Below are positions 43,564 to 53,301 of a DNA stretch of 64,000 bases, piece by piece. Location: the NCBI GenBank assembly GCA_002408085.1, contig DHQL01000012.1, positions 18,908-82,907 of the forward strand, written 5' to 3'. The translations under genes and the position numbers were made by a program. The notes under the pieces were generated by a model. That model saw only the letters and a program-made list of their open reading frames with translations, was not told where the DNA came from and searched no databases. Origin of the DNA: Spirochaeta sp. UBA5339. GTDB taxonomy: Bacteria; Spirochaetota; Spirochaetia; DSM-2461. Numbering within the stretch: the first letter of the stretch is position 1; each line of letters begins with the position of its first letter.

Positions 43564-44642
43564 TTGAGCACCTCCCTTCCTCTGAACTGTCTGAGGTTGT
43601 AGGCCAGAACAGGGATTATGACAACAAGCAGGACCACCGCAATGGCCGAGGCCTGTCCCGAATGACCGTAGGTGAACTGCCGGAGGTAGAATTCGTTGGC
43701 AATTACATTGGTTCCGAAGTTGCCTCCGGTCATGACCCGTACAATATCAAAGAGCTTCAGGCTGAAGATCAGAATGGTGGTGGTTACTGTGACAATGGTG
43801 GGCATAATGTAGGGAATTGTTATCTTGAAGAAAATGGTAAAGGCTCCCGCACCGTCCACCCTGGCAGCCTCGTTGATCTCCTCGGGGATCGCCTTGATGG
43901 CTGAGGAGAGGATTACCATGGCGTATCCCGTCTGGAGCCAGACCATAATGACAATCAGGAAGAAGTTGTTCCAGAAGGGCATAAGCAACCAGGCCTGGGC
44001 CTTCCCTCCCAGTCCTACGACGATGGCGTTGAGCAGGCCGATCTCGGTCACATTGATCCCCTCGCCCTTGTAGGCGTAGATAAATTTCCATATTACCCCG
44101 GCCCCCACAAAGGAGATGGCCATGGGCATGAATATCAGGGACTTGAAGACTTTTTCAGCTTTGCTTCGGTCCGAGAGAACCGCTATGATCAGACCCATAA
44201 TCACGCAGAAGGAGGTTCCGAAGATCATCCACAGCAGGTTGTTCCGGAAGGCTTCCACCATGATGGGGTCGGTAAAGGCAAATTTATAGTTGTCCAGAAA
44301 GACAAATCCCCGTCCGTGGGCATCGGCGAAGCTGAGGCGCAGGGAACGGAGTGTGGGCAGGACAAGGGCCCATATAAGGGTTATGACCGCAGGGCCCGCA
44401 AAGACCATGGCTACCGCAATGGAGCGGATTTTGCGGGGGGCGGATTCTGCGATGGCATTGAGAACATAGAAGAGGAGGGCTACCGAGCCCAGTCCCCAGG
44501 CAACCGCCGTAATGGTCATCAGTATTTTTTGATTCTGCAGATTCTGCAGAAGCTGAAATCCTCCGATCAGTACCACCAGGGTCACTGCGATCAGAAGTAT
44601 AAGTTGAATGGGGTTCCATCTGGAATCGATATCCCGGCTCAT
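43560..44642 (-). CDS. Alpha-glucoside ABC transporter permease (MalF/AglF type)
   Basis: 360 residues with about eight hydrophobic helices and the EAA motif in EINEAARVDGAGAFTIFFKI. The periplasmic loops are short, unlike E. coli MalF, and match AglF-type permeases. It pairs with the following permease. An AGGAG (44645-44652 region on the minus strand) precedes the start. An 85-base gap separates it from the binding-protein gene. Confidence 0.88.
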   Translation of the reverse strand: MSRDIDSRWNPIQLILLIAVTLVVLIGGFQLLQNLQNQKILMTITAVAWGLGSVALLFYVLNAIAESAPRKIRSIAVAMVFAGPAVITLIWALVLPTLRSLRLSFADAHGRGFVFLDNYKFAFTDPIMVEAFRNNLLWMIFGTSFCVIMGLIIAVLSDRSKAEKVFKSLIFMPMAISFVGAGVIWKFIYAYKGEGINVTEIGLLNAIVVGLGGKAQAWLLMPFWNNFFLIVIMVWLQTGYAMVILSSAIKAIPEEINEAARVDGAGAFTIFFKITIPYIMPTIVTVTTTILIFSLKLFDIVRVMTGGNFGTNVIANEFYLRQFTYGHSGQASAIAVVLLVVIIPVLAYNLRQFRGREVLK

Positions 44643-44727
44643 TTCATTCTCCTTTTGACTGTAAACAGGAGCAAAGGCCCGGAAGGCCCCTGCTCCTTAA
44701 GTCGGTTAATTCAGATTACAGAGCCGG

Positions 44728-46062
44728 TTATTCGGCAGGCCAGGATGCATCAATGGCTGTCAGGGCTTCATCAAGAGATTTGGCTCCTGAAACATAGGCT
44801 GTCATCTCCTTCCAGAAGGAACCGGCACCGACGGCACCGGGCATCAGGTCGGAACCGTCAAAGCGGACGCTGGTGGCATTCTGGATAACCTCTGCAACCT
44901 TTCTGTCCACCTCATTGGTGTACCAGCTGAGCTGAGAGTCCTTGTGGGGGCTGATGGCTCCGCCGGCCTTTACCCAGCCCTCAACAGAGGCACCGGTGGC
45001 AAAATACTGCATAACCATCCTGACTTCGGGTCTGTCGTTGAACATGGCATAGATGTCTCCGGCTACCAGAACCGGGCGTCCCAGAGAGGGATCAACACTG
45101 GGCAGGTAGAAGAAGTCGTAGTCTGAGCCGGCCATCAGGTTTTCAGGGAAGAAGGAGGTTATAAAGTTACCCTGTTTGTGGAGCCATGCCTTGGGAGGAT
45201 TCTCAAACATAACCTTGGGTGCATCACCAAAGCTGGTTGTGGCGATTCCCTTGCGGCCGCCGTAGACCATTCCGTCGGCAAACCAGATTGACGCCATGGC
45301 TTCGATGGCGGCGCGGACTTCGGGGCTGTTGAATTTCAGTTCACCCTCAACCCACTTGTCGTAGTTTTCAAGGCTGGTGGTTCTGAGCATCATCTCTTCG
45401 ATCCAGTCGGTAGCGGCCCAGCCGGTGGCGGCGCCGGACTCGATTCCGATGGCCCAGGGTGAGTCGCCGTCTGCCAGAATCATATCCTGGAGTGCAACCA
45501 GTTCCTCCCAGGTTGAGGGGACTTTATAGCCTGCCGCATCAAACTCTTTCTTGTTGTACCAGACAAGTGATTTTCCGTTTACACGGCCCCAGATACCGGC
45601 CATGATGTCTCCTTCGGGAGCGGTCATGGTGGCCATATCCAGCCAGCTCTCAATGTAGTTGGATTTAACCTTGTCCATATCCAGTACCTTGTTCAGGTCT
45701 ACAACATAGCCCTTGGCAACAAAGTTTTTCAGAAGTCCGGGCTGCGGGAAGTCGGCGATGTCAGGAGGATTTCCCCCTTCAATGCTGATACCGATGGAGG
45801 CTTCAAACTCCTTTGAGCCCTCATACTGAATGTCGATGCCTGTCATCTCTTCAAAGGCTTTGATGGACTCTTCGAATTTGATGGCGTCGCTGTCCACAAA
45901 GGGTCCGGCCATGGTCACCACGGTACCCCTTACCGCTGCATAGGGATCGTCCATGGCTTTTTCTTCGGCGGGAGCCGCCGCTTCGGGGGCTGCCTTTTTC
46001 TGGCATCCCGTAAAGGAAGCAATAACCGCCAGTGCAATTATTACAGGAAACAGTTTTCTCAT
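44728..46062 (-). CDS. Alpha-glucoside ABC transporter substrate-binding lipoprotein
   Basis: 444 residues with a lipoprotein signal (MRKLFPVIIALAVIASFTGC, acylated Cys20). The mature protein is of the extracellular family 1 type: IKAFEEMTGIDIQYEGSKEF, then GGNPPDIADFPQPG and the WYNKKEFDAAGYKVPSTWEE segment. It resembles AglE-type alpha-glucoside receptors. AAGGAG precedes the start. It is followed by both permeases and GH65, and preceded by a LacI gene. Confidence 0.9.
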   Translation of the reverse strand: MRKLFPVIIALAVIASFTGCQKKAAPEAAAPAEEKAMDDPYAAVRGTVVTMAGPFVDSDAIKFEESIKAFEEMTGIDIQYEGSKEFEASIGISIEGGNPPDIADFPQPGLLKNFVAKGYVVDLNKVLDMDKVKSNYIESWLDMATMTAPEGDIMAGIWGRVNGKSLVWYNKKEFDAAGYKVPSTWEELVALQDMILADGDSPWAIGIESGAATGWAATDWIEEMMLRTTSLENYDKWVEGELKFNSPEVRAAIEAMASIWFADGMVYGGRKGIATTSFGDAPKVMFENPPKAWLHKQGNFITSFFPENLMAGSDYDFFYLPSVDPSLGRPVLVAGDIYAMFNDRPEVRMVMQYFATGASVEGWVKAGGAISPHKDSQLSWYTNEVDRKVAEVIQNATSVRFDGSDLMPGAVGAGSFWKEMTAYVSGAKSLDEALTAIDASWPAE

Positions 46063-46081
46063 ACTCTTCTCCTTATTTTAA

Positions 46082-46098
46082 CAGCTCACCATGAGCTG
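46082..46098 (-). other. Hairpin between the LacI and binding-protein genes
   Basis: CAGCTCA-CCA-TGAGCTG, a 7-bp stem. On the minus strand it is followed by TTAAAAT, so partial termination or RNA processing between regulator and transporter genes is possible. Confidence 0.4.
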
Positions 46099-46110
46099 CT
46101 GAATGCTTTA

Positions 46111-47106
46111 TCAGGTTGTGGACCTTTCAATCAGTTCCACTTTAAGATTCACCTTCTGTATGGCTTTTCCCTTTCCGGCCATCTTTTCCAGGAGCAGTCC
46201 TGCGGCAATCCGTCCGGAGTCTCCCAGATGCTGTGATATGGAGGAGAGGCCCATCCAGTCCGCCGACTCGATATCGTCAAAACCCAGTACAGCCATGTCT
46301 TCGGGAATCCTGAGCCCTCTCTCCCTGGCTGCCTTGATGATTCCCACAGCCTGTACATCACACATGGCAAAGACTCCCCGGGGTGCCGGATTCTCCTCAA
46401 GATAGGCGGAGAATACCCTCTGTGAGTCTTCAACGGTGATATCCGCCTTCATAATGTCCCTGATCCTTCGTCCCCGCTTCTCAAGTTCCTCGCTGAAGCC
46501 TGAAAATCTCAGTTCCGAGGGGTGGCAGCTGTAGCTTATCTCACTGTTTATGTCTCCCATAAAGACACAGGGAAAGTAGTCTCTGCTGCAGAAGAGTTCA
46601 GCCGCCAGGGCTCCGCCGCTTCTGTCGTCTGCCAGAACACGGCTGTAGTTCCCGTTATCCGATTCAATCATTACGATCTCCAGGCCAGAGGCATTGAGTT
46701 TCCTCTCCTGATCGGGCCTCAGGCTGACGGACATAAGTATCAGGCCGTCAATACGGCGGGTAAAGGGGACAGAGCTGAGATACTCGTCCAGCTGCTCGGG
46801 AGTCTCTATGGTATAGATAATCAGTTCATAGTTGTTTTCGGTAAAGGCGGGAGTCATTCCCCGCAGGCGGTCTACAAAGGAGGGGGCGGGAAAGAAGGGT
46901 GTCAGAACTCCTACCCGGCCTACGGCTCTTCCGTTACGGCTTCCCGCATTACCCTGACGGATATAGTCCAGTTTTTCCACGGCCTTGAATATTCTGTCTC
47001 CCGTTTCATCCTTGACGCTGTCGGGACTGTTAAGGTAACGGGATACTGTTGTAATGCTCACTTCGGCCTCTTTGGCAACGTCATAAATGGTAGCTCGTTT
47101 TTTCAT
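46111..47106 (-). CDS. LacI family transcriptional regulator
   Basis: 331 residues from the ATG at 47106; a TTG seven codons upstream is the alternative and has a better-spaced AGGA. The N-terminal helix-turn-helix (TIYDVAKEAEVSITTVSRYL) and hinge are followed by a periplasmic-binding-like effector domain from about residue 60 (GVLTPFFPAPSFVDRL, ending with the VLGFDDIESADW region). It sits upstream of the alpha-glucoside operon in the same direction, and a perfect 16-bp palindrome lies 40 bases before its start. It is probably an autoregulated repressor released by the imported sugar. Confidence 0.92.
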   Translation of the reverse strand: MKKRATIYDVAKEAEVSITTVSRYLNSPDSVKDETGDRIFKAVEKLDYIRQGNAGSRNGRAVGRVGVLTPFFPAPSFVDRLRGMTPAFTENNYELIIYTIETPEQLDEYLSSVPFTRRIDGLILMSVSLRPDQERKLNASGLEIVMIESDNGNYSRVLADDRSGGALAAELFCSRDYFPCVFMGDINSEISYSCHPSELRFSGFSEELEKRGRRIRDIMKADITVEDSQRVFSAYLEENPAPRGVFAMCDVQAVGIIKAARERGLRIPEDMAVLGFDDIESADWMGLSSISQHLGDSGRIAAGLLLEKMAGKGKAIQKVNLKVELIERSTT

Positions 47107-47145
47107 CTTCCGGTCTATATCCTGCAAATCTATGAAAGTGTTTTT

Positions 47146-47161
47146 ATGAAAGTACTTTCAT
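47146..47161. promoter_or_regulatory. LacI-type operator
   Basis: ATGAAAGTACTTTCAT is a perfect 16-bp palindrome upstream of the LacI gene; a half site ATGAAAGT recurs at 47132-47139. It is a typical LacI-family target in both size and position. Confidence 0.75.
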
Positions 47162-47322
47162 TTATGGTTTCAGGATATACCCTGTTTACTTATTGTGTCA
47201 AATTAATATTTCCAGCCCTTTTTATCCTCAGAAGATATAAAGAATTAATGGAAAATCAGGAAGAGTGTTTCGTGGTTTAATCGGTTATGCTAATATAGTG
47301 ATTATTGAACACAGGGGGATTG

Positions 47323-50300
47323 ATGAGGAAGAAGATTTTATTACTTATGCTGCTGATTCTGGTTCCCCTTTTCAGTTCCACTGCAGCCCGGAAATCAGAT
47401 GAACTCTCCATCCTTCTTCTCTTTTCCTATCATCCCGGACACACCTGGGAGGACAGTGTATACATCGAGCTGCTCAGGGAGCTGAGTGAAAATATCCCTT
47501 CCTCACAGATTACCCTTGAATATATGGACAGCAAACGCAATGAACCCGAGGCCGTGGAGGAGGGGGTTTACAGTAAACTCTCCTCCTATGATCAGGATCA
47601 TTTTTCTATTGTTGTTGCTGTTGATGACAATGCCATTCAGTTTATGGCCGGAAGAGGAAGTAGTCTTTTTCCCGATGCGGATATTGTCTTCTGCGGAGTC
47701 AATGACTACGGTCTTGTAAAGGACCGCCTCAGGCCGGGACATACAGGAGTTGTCAGCAGGGTAAATCTGGCCGATACCCTGGCTCTGGCAAAGAAGCTGA
47801 TTCCCAAACTGGAGAAGGTTTATGTCATAGTTGACGATACCCCCACAGGTGACGGAAACAGGAATATGGTTCTGGCACAGGTTCAGGATCTCCGGGGAGA
47901 GCTTAAACAGCTCCAGTTCAGTTTTGTGGGTGAGGACACACTCAGTACCGATGAACTCCTTGAATGGAGTTCGAGAGTGAATAAGGATGCAATTCTCCTG
48001 CTGACAAGCTGGTACAGGGACAAGAACGGAGAGTATATTTCTGAAGTTGATTTTATCAGAGGGCTGGGTGAGTACTCTGCAGTCCCTGTTTTCAACCTTC
48101 TTCACCTTCGACCGGGGATTGTCGGGGGGAAGGTTACCTCCGGAAAAGTTCAGGCCGGGATTGCCGCAAACCAGATTACACGGATATTTTCGGGGACCCC
48201 GGTCAGGGATATTCCTGTGGTTACCGGTGATACGACGGTCTATGCCATCGATCAGCAGAGATTCCGTTACTGGGGATTCAAAGAGCGGATGCTGCCGGAA
48301 GGGTATACTCCTCTCAGTTCAACCAGTCTGACCACCTACCGGATAACAATTCAGATTCTGACTCTCTCCCTGCTGATAATGCTTCTTCTGGCAGGACTGT
48401 TTATCAGGCAGTCATGGCTTCTGAACCGCTCATCTCTGGATCTGTCCAGGCAGAAAAACGAGCTCTATACAACCCTGAGCTCCATTGGGGATGCGGTTAT
48501 TTCAACTAACCGAGAGGCAAACATTGTCTTTATGAATGCCGTAGCCCAGTCCATAACAGGATGGGACCTGGAGGATGCCGCCGGCCTGCCTGTCTCCCGG
48601 ATACTGGTTCTTGAAAATTCCAGGACCGGTAAATCAGTGGCAGGGCCCGTTGAACAGGTTCTGGAATCGGGGAAACGGGTTTTTCTTGATCCCGATACAC
48701 TGCTGGTCAGCAGAGACGGTAAGAGACGGAATATTTCCGACAGCGCCTCTCCCATAAGAGATCCCAAAGACAGAACCATGATAGGTGTCATTGTTGTATT
48801 CCGGGATATTACAGATGCAGAGCGGATTCAGCAGGCCCTTGAGAATGAACAGCGGCGGCTCAAAGATGCCCAGGCCATGGCTCTGGTGGGGAACTGGGAG
48901 TATGATCCCGCCGAAGACCGGTACTGGTACTCCCCCGAGGTGTATACTCTGACCTCTGTCTCTCCCGGAGACGCCGGCAGTTCCGAAACCCTTGACTTTA
49001 TGAATAAGATATTCCCTGCATGGAGAAGAGGGGGAGAGCTTCCTGCCGATCAGGGAGACAAGAGAATCAAATCCATAATGACCATAGCCGGCAGGGACGG
49101 CTCCGACCATATTCTTCACCTGATCGCCCGGCGTGCGGTAAATCCCCAAACAGGCAGGGAGATTGTTGCCGGCATTATTCAGGATTTCTCTGAACTTTCA
49201 CAGACAAGGGCGGCCCTCAAGGCCAGTCAGGATCAGCTGCGTCAGGCTGCCAGAATGGAGGCCGTCGGTAAACTGGCCGGGGGAATCTCCCATGAGTTCA
49301 ACAACCTGCTGCAGATTATACTGGGGTACAGTCAGCTCCTTAAGGACGAGTACGCCGGAGGGAAGGAGATGGAGTATGTTGAACCCATCCTCAAGACTGC
49401 TGCCAGCGCCAGAAACCTGACCCGTCAGCTCCTTCTGTTCAGCCGTACCGAGAATATGAACTTCCAGGATTTTTCAATGTCCTCCCTGGTTCACTCTCTC
49501 ATTCCCATTCTGGGCAGGCTTCTTGAGGAGAATATCCTTCTGGAATCGGAGCTGGAAGGGATAAATGACTGGGTTCATGCGGACAAGCAGCAGATAGAAC
49601 AGGTTCTGATCAACCTCTGCCTCAACGCAAGGGATGCCATGCCCGGGGGCGGAAGGCTGTTGATCCGTCAGTCGGCTCTCGTTTCGGACTACCCTTTTCC
49701 GGGACTTGAGGGCTTTATTCCCGCCGGTGAGTATGTACAGCTGACGGTACAGGACAACGGATCGGGAATAAACAAGGAGATCCTTCCGGAGATCTTCGAT
49801 CCCTTCTTTACCACCAAGAGCAGGGAGAAGGGTACGGGGCTGGGACTCTCCATCGTATACGGTATTATCAGGCAGCATCAGGGGTATCTCAGCATCGACA
49901 CCGGAAGAGGACGGGGAACCTCCTTTCATATCTATCTTCCCAGAATCAAATCATCCGAAGAGCCGGTGCCAGAAAGCGATCAGAGGGGTACCGAGCAGAT
50001 CGAAGCCGGGGTAGTCGTTTATATGGCTGAGGACGATCCCATGGTCCGTCAGCTGGCGGAAACCATGCTGCGGAAGAGCGGTTTCGAAACCCGGAGTTTT
50101 GTCAACGGACGGGAACTTGTAGAGGCTCTGGAGAAAAAACCGGATAAAAACATAGGACTTTTCCTTCTGGATGTAATAATGCCCGAAATGGGAGGGGTCC
50201 AGGCATTTAACATTATCCGGTCTATGGGCTATGATAGGCCCGTACTTTTTATGAGCGGTTATACGGAAGACCGGCTTCAGAATATTTCTGAGCTTCAGAA

Positions 50301-50367
50301 TACCGCATTAATTCACAAACCCTTTACCATGAAGGATCTTGTCAGCAGGATCCGTGAACTAATTTAG
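47323..50367 (+). CDS. Hybrid sensor histidine kinase with ABC-type ligand-binding domain
   Basis: 1014 residues from the ATG at 47323 with AGGGGGA upstream; a TTG at 47305 precedes that site. Order: signal peptide/anchor; periplasmic region of about 310 residues resembling the ABC substrate-binding (PF04392-like) fold (LLFSYHPGHTWEDSVYIELL); a transmembrane helix near 345-367; two PAS-like domains (about 385-500 and 515-640); HisKA with His in GGISHEFNNLLQIILGYSQLL-type sequence (first 20 residues typical); an ATPase domain (NLCLNARDAMPGGG, DNGSGI, GTGLGLSIVYG); and a receiver (EDDP, LLDVIMPEMGG, KPF). It has no adjacent response regulator with an output domain, so phosphotransfer elsewhere is likely. 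Ligand unknown. Confidence 0.9.
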   Translation: MRKKILLLMLLILVPLFSSTAARKSDELSILLLFSYHPGHTWEDSVYIELLRELSENIPSSQITLEYMDSKRNEPEAVEEGVYSKLSSYDQDHFSIVVAVDDNAIQFMAGRGSSLFPDADIVFCGVNDYGLVKDRLRPGHTGVVSRVNLADTLALAKKLIPKLEKVYVIVDDTPTGDGNRNMVLAQVQDLRGELKQLQFSFVGEDTLSTDELLEWSSRVNKDAILLLTSWYRDKNGEYISEVDFIRGLGEYSAVPVFNLLHLRPGIVGGKVTSGKVQAGIAANQITRIFSGTPVRDIPVVTGDTTVYAIDQQRFRYWGFKERMLPEGYTPLSSTSLTTYRITIQILTLSLLIMLLLAGLFIRQSWLLNRSSLDLSRQKNELYTTLSSIGDAVISTNREANIVFMNAVAQSITGWDLEDAAGLPVSRILVLENSRTGKSVAGPVEQVLESGKRVFLDPDTLLVSRDGKRRNISDSASPIRDPKDRTMIGVIVVFRDITDAERIQQALENEQRRLKDAQAMALVGNWEYDPAEDRYWYSPEVYTLTSVSPGDAGSSETLDFMNKIFPAWRRGGELPADQGDKRIKSIMTIAGRDGSDHILHLIARRAVNPQTGREIVAGIIQDFSELSQTRAALKASQDQLRQAARMEAVGKLAGGISHEFNNLLQIILGYSQLLKDEYAGGKEMEYVEPILKTAASARNLTRQLLLFSRTENMNFQDFSMSSLVHSLIPILGRLLEENILLESELEGINDWVHADKQQIEQVLINLCLNARDAMPGGGRLLIRQSALVSDYPFPGLEGFIPAGEYVQLTVQDNGSGINKEILPEIFDPFFTTKSREKGTGLGLSIVYGIIRQHQGYLSIDTGRGRGTSFHIYLPRIKSSEEPVPESDQRGTEQIEAGVVVYMAEDDPMVRQLAETMLRKSGFETRSFVNGRELVEALEKKPDKNIGLFLLDVIMPEMGGVQAFNIIRSMGYDRPVLFMSGYTEDRLQNISELQNTALIHKPFTMKDLVSRIRELI

Positions 50368-50382
50368 GGATCAGGAGTCATT

Positions 50383-51135
50383 ATGCCCAGGGTCGTTACA
50401 TCCTATCACAGCATTATCGAGAGTATGAAAACAGCAAACGGCTGTCTCTACCTCTCCAAAAACAATAAAAGGATCTCCCAGCTGGAAGAAACAGCAAAGA
50501 AGAAGGGGATCAAAATCGAAAAAATCACCCCCGCAGAGATGGATAAAATGAGTGGAGCAGATGGCCATAAGGGTGCTGTCTTTGTGGAGAAACCATCTGC
50601 CGGACCGGCTTCAGGATCAGATAAGGGAGCTGCCCTTCGGTATAAAGACCTTAAGGAGTTTATCGCCGCCAGAGAGGGTGACAATCAGCTTCTGGTACTT
50701 CTTCTGGACGGTATTACCGACCCCCATAACCTGGGAGCCATACTGCGTTCGGCGGATCAGTTCTCAGTGGATCTGGTTCTTCTGCCGGCAAACCGCTCGG
50801 TGGGGATCAATGCCACTGTAGCCAAGGTTTCTGTAGGTGCCCATGCCTGGGTACCCACAATTCAGGTAAACAACGCCGCCAGGGCCCTGGAAGCCCTCAA
50901 GGATGCGGGGTTCTGGATCTACGGCGCCGATATGGGCGGTTCCACCGCCGCAGCCACCGATCTGACAGGGAAAACCTGCATCGTTATGGGCTCCGAAGGC
51001 AAGGGGATCTCCCGCCTTCTGAAGGAAAAGTGTGACACCATGGTCAGCATTCCCATGAACGGTCATGTAGATTCCCTTAATGTCTCAGTGGCTGCGGGAA
51101 TTTTAATGTATGAGGTCGTCCGCCAGAGAGGCTGA
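50383..51135 (+). CDS. rlmB: 23S rRNA 2'-O-ribose methyltransferase, TrmH/RlmB family
   Basis: 250 residues. An N-terminal substrate-binding domain (SYHSIIESMKTANGCLYLSKN) is followed by a SPOUT methyltransferase domain with motif 1 (DGITDPHNLGAILRSADQF), motif 2 (IVMGSEGKGISRL) and motif 3 (IPMNGHVDSLNVSVAAGILMYE), a complete SpoU set. It acts on 23S rRNA (G2251-type) or tRNA. The last 33 bases overlap the 3' end of the convergent MalY/PatB gene. It follows the hybrid kinase by 15 bases and may be co-transcribed with it. Confidence 0.92.
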   Translation: MPRVVTSYHSIIESMKTANGCLYLSKNNKRISQLEETAKKKGIKIEKITPAEMDKMSGADGHKGAVFVEKPSAGPASGSDKGAALRYKDLKEFIAAREGDNQLLVLLLDGITDPHNLGAILRSADQFSVDLVLLPANRSVGINATVAKVSVGAHAWVPTIQVNNAARALEALKDAGFWIYGADMGGSTAAATDLTGKTCIVMGSEGKGISRLLKEKCDTMVSIPMNGHVDSLNVSVAAGILMYEVVRQRG

Positions 51136-52287
51136 CAGCCGTTCCAGGCCCTCCCGGAGGAGACTCCGGGGGCAGCCGTAGTTCAGGCGGAAGAATCCCT
51201 CTCCCCCCTGGCCGAACCATGTGCCCTCCACAAGGGCGATCTTTCCCTTTCTCTGGAGCCGGTCCTGAATCTCCTTGTGACCAAGGCCGGTGCCCCGGAA
51301 GTCAATCCAGCCGATAAATCCGGCATCGGGTTTCATCAGTTTCACACCGGGCAGATTCTTTTCAAAGTACTCCTCAATATAGGAGATATTCTCTCTCAGG
51401 TAGATCTTCAGGGCAATCAGCCATTCGGCGCCTCCGCTGTAGACCGCCTCGCCAATGGCCAGGGCCAGAGCAGAGCCCTCATAGAGGGAGAAAGCCTTCT
51501 GACCATCTGTGTATATCTGCTTCTTTTCAGGGCTTCCGAAAACGGCCACTGATAGCTTCTCTCCGGCGATATTGAATGTCTTGGACGGGGCCATAAGGGT
51601 CATTGAGTTTTCTGCGGTCTCCTCTCCCAGTGAGGCAAAGGGAATGTGGGCCCTCTCTCCCAGTACAAGATCCGCATGAATTTCATCGGATACCACAAAG
51701 ACACCGTTCCGGCGGCAGATCTCGGAGACCTTTGTCAGCTCTTCCCGGGTCCAAACCCGTCCGCCGGGGTTGTGGGGGCTGCAGAGAAGCAGCATGGTGC
51801 TTTCGGGGCGGGAGGCCTTCTCTTCAAGATCTTCGAAGTCCATATGGTACCGGGCTCCCTCCATGACCAGCTCGTTGACCAGTGGCTCCCTGTGGTTGCG
51901 GACAATCATATTCCGGAAGGGCTGGTAGACCGGTTCCTGGAGGATGACAGAGTCGCCGGGGCTGGAATAAAGGTGGACCGCCAGACTCATGGCTCCCACA
52001 ATGCCGGGAGTAAAGCAGATATCCGACATGGGTACTGACCAGTTGTGCTCCCGTTCCGCCCAGTCCTGCCAGGCCTTGAGAAATCCTCTGTCGCTGGCGG
52101 GGTAGCCGAAGATGCCGTGGTCAGCCCTCTCCTTCAGAACTTCCGTTACAACGGGAGGTGAGGCAAAGTCCATGTCCGCCACCCAGAAGGGGAGAAGGTC
52201 TTCGCTTCCGAAACGGGCCTTGAGAACCCGGTTATCCCATTTGGCGGCATTGCTGTTCTTTCTGTCAATAATCTTATCAAAATCCAC
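51103..52287 (-). CDS. MalY/PatB family PLP-dependent C-S lyase/aminotransferase
   Basis: 394 residues, fold-type I aminotransferase of the MalY/PatB type: N-terminal ADMDF (WVADMDFASPPVV), the FTPGIVGAMS segment, CSPHNPGGRVW, SDEIHADL and the PLP lysine in APSKTFNIAG. The C-terminal RLNYGCPRSLLREGLERL is also typical. Such proteins act as cystathionine beta-lyases or cysteine desulfhydrases. No other methionine gene is adjacent. The end of the gene overlaps the rRNA methyltransferase on the opposite strand. Confidence 0.9.
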   Translation of the reverse strand: MDFDKIIDRKNSNAAKWDNRVLKARFGSEDLLPFWVADMDFASPPVVTEVLKERADHGIFGYPASDRGFLKAWQDWAEREHNWSVPMSDICFTPGIVGAMSLAVHLYSSPGDSVILQEPVYQPFRNMIVRNHREPLVNELVMEGARYHMDFEDLEEKASRPESTMLLLCSPHNPGGRVWTREELTKVSEICRRNGVFVVSDEIHADLVLGERAHIPFASLGEETAENSMTLMAPSKTFNIAGEKLSVAVFGSPEKKQIYTDGQKAFSLYEGSALALAIGEAVYSGGAEWLIALKIYLRENISYIEEYFEKNLPGVKLMKPDAGFIGWIDFRGTGLGHKEIQDRLQRKGKIALVEGTWFGQGGEGFFRLNYGCPRSLLREGLERLSASLADDLIH

Positions 52288-52365
52288 GTATCTGCTCCTC
52301 AGTTTCTAATGTATGGGCCCGTTCCAGGGCTTTTCATCCGGCTCCGGGGGTGGGGCTGGGCCGGG

Positions 52366-53301
52366 TCAGAAGAATTTCTGAATCAGTGAGATTCCTGCCA
52401 CCGTGGTCAGGGAGGCCAGGGCGGTTGAGATCATCACTATCAGGGCGGCCAGATCTCCGTCGTTCTCCATGGCTTCGGCCATAATATGGCTGGAAACCGC
52501 AGCCGGGGCACCGGTTATAAGGAATATCATACCCAGTTCTTCCTGCCTGTATCCTAAATTATAGAAAATAATTACTGCGGCCGCTGGCAAAAGGGCTACT
52601 TTCAGCAGAGAGCACCAGAGAGCTTTGACTCCCTTCTCTCTGATGCCTCTGCTGTTCAGGGAGGCTCCGATATTAATCAGGGCCAGGGGAAGGGCCAGAT
52701 CAGAGAGATAGCCCAGCAGCTGACTAAGCACTCCAGGAACAGGAACCTTGAAGATCGAGACAAGGACTCCCGTAACAACTCCCCAGATTAGAGGGTTGGT
52801 CACAATGCTTTTCAGGGACCTGATGAGTCCTGCAGGGCTGAGACCGTGGAAGGGGAGGGTAAGGGCGATAACCGACTGAATATTAAACAGAGGGAGCATA
52901 AAGGCCAGAATCATGGCGGCCCGGGCAGCCATGGCCTCACCGTAGAGGTTCAGGATCAGGGCCATGCCGATGATGACGATATTGCCTCTGAAGCTCCCCT
53001 GTATAAAGGTTCCCTTCTGTCTGCTGTCCCCGAATCCCAGTGTTATGAGACCGGCAACAGCGCCCATGGCGACTGTCATACCCACAAGAATCAGAATTTC
53101 CCGGAAATAGAATACCTGAGAAAAGTCAATAGCCGAGATTTTCAGAAAGGTCAGGGCAGGCAGGGCCAGCTTGAAGCCGATAATGGAAGCACCCCGGTTG
53201 AATTCAGATCCTACAACCCTTTTCCTTTTCAGAATGTACCCGATAACGATGAGCAGAAAGACGGGAAAGACCCCCTGAAGGGCAAAAACAATGATGTCCA
53301 T
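52366..53301 (-). CDS. AEC family transporter (auxin efflux carrier-like)
   Basis: 311 residues with about ten hydrophobic helices in two sets of five, and the first-helix pattern VFPVFLLIVIGYILKRK typical of the AEC (PIN-like) family. Bacterial members carry malate, malonate or other small organic acids. It stands alone after the MalY/PatB gene and is divergent from leuA. The substrate is unknown. Confidence 0.85.
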   Translation of the reverse strand: MDIIVFALQGVFPVFLLIVIGYILKRKRVVGSEFNRGASIIGFKLALPALTFLKISAIDFSQVFYFREILILVGMTVAMGAVAGLITLGFGDSRQKGTFIQGSFRGNIVIIGMALILNLYGEAMAARAAMILAFMLPLFNIQSVIALTLPFHGLSPAGLIRSLKSIVTNPLIWGVVTGVLVSIFKVPVPGVLSQLLGYLSDLALPLALINIGASLNSRGIREKGVKALWCSLLKVALLPAAAVIIFYNLGYRQEELGMIFLITGAPAAVSSHIMAEAMENDGDLAALIVMISTALASLTTVAGISLIQKFF

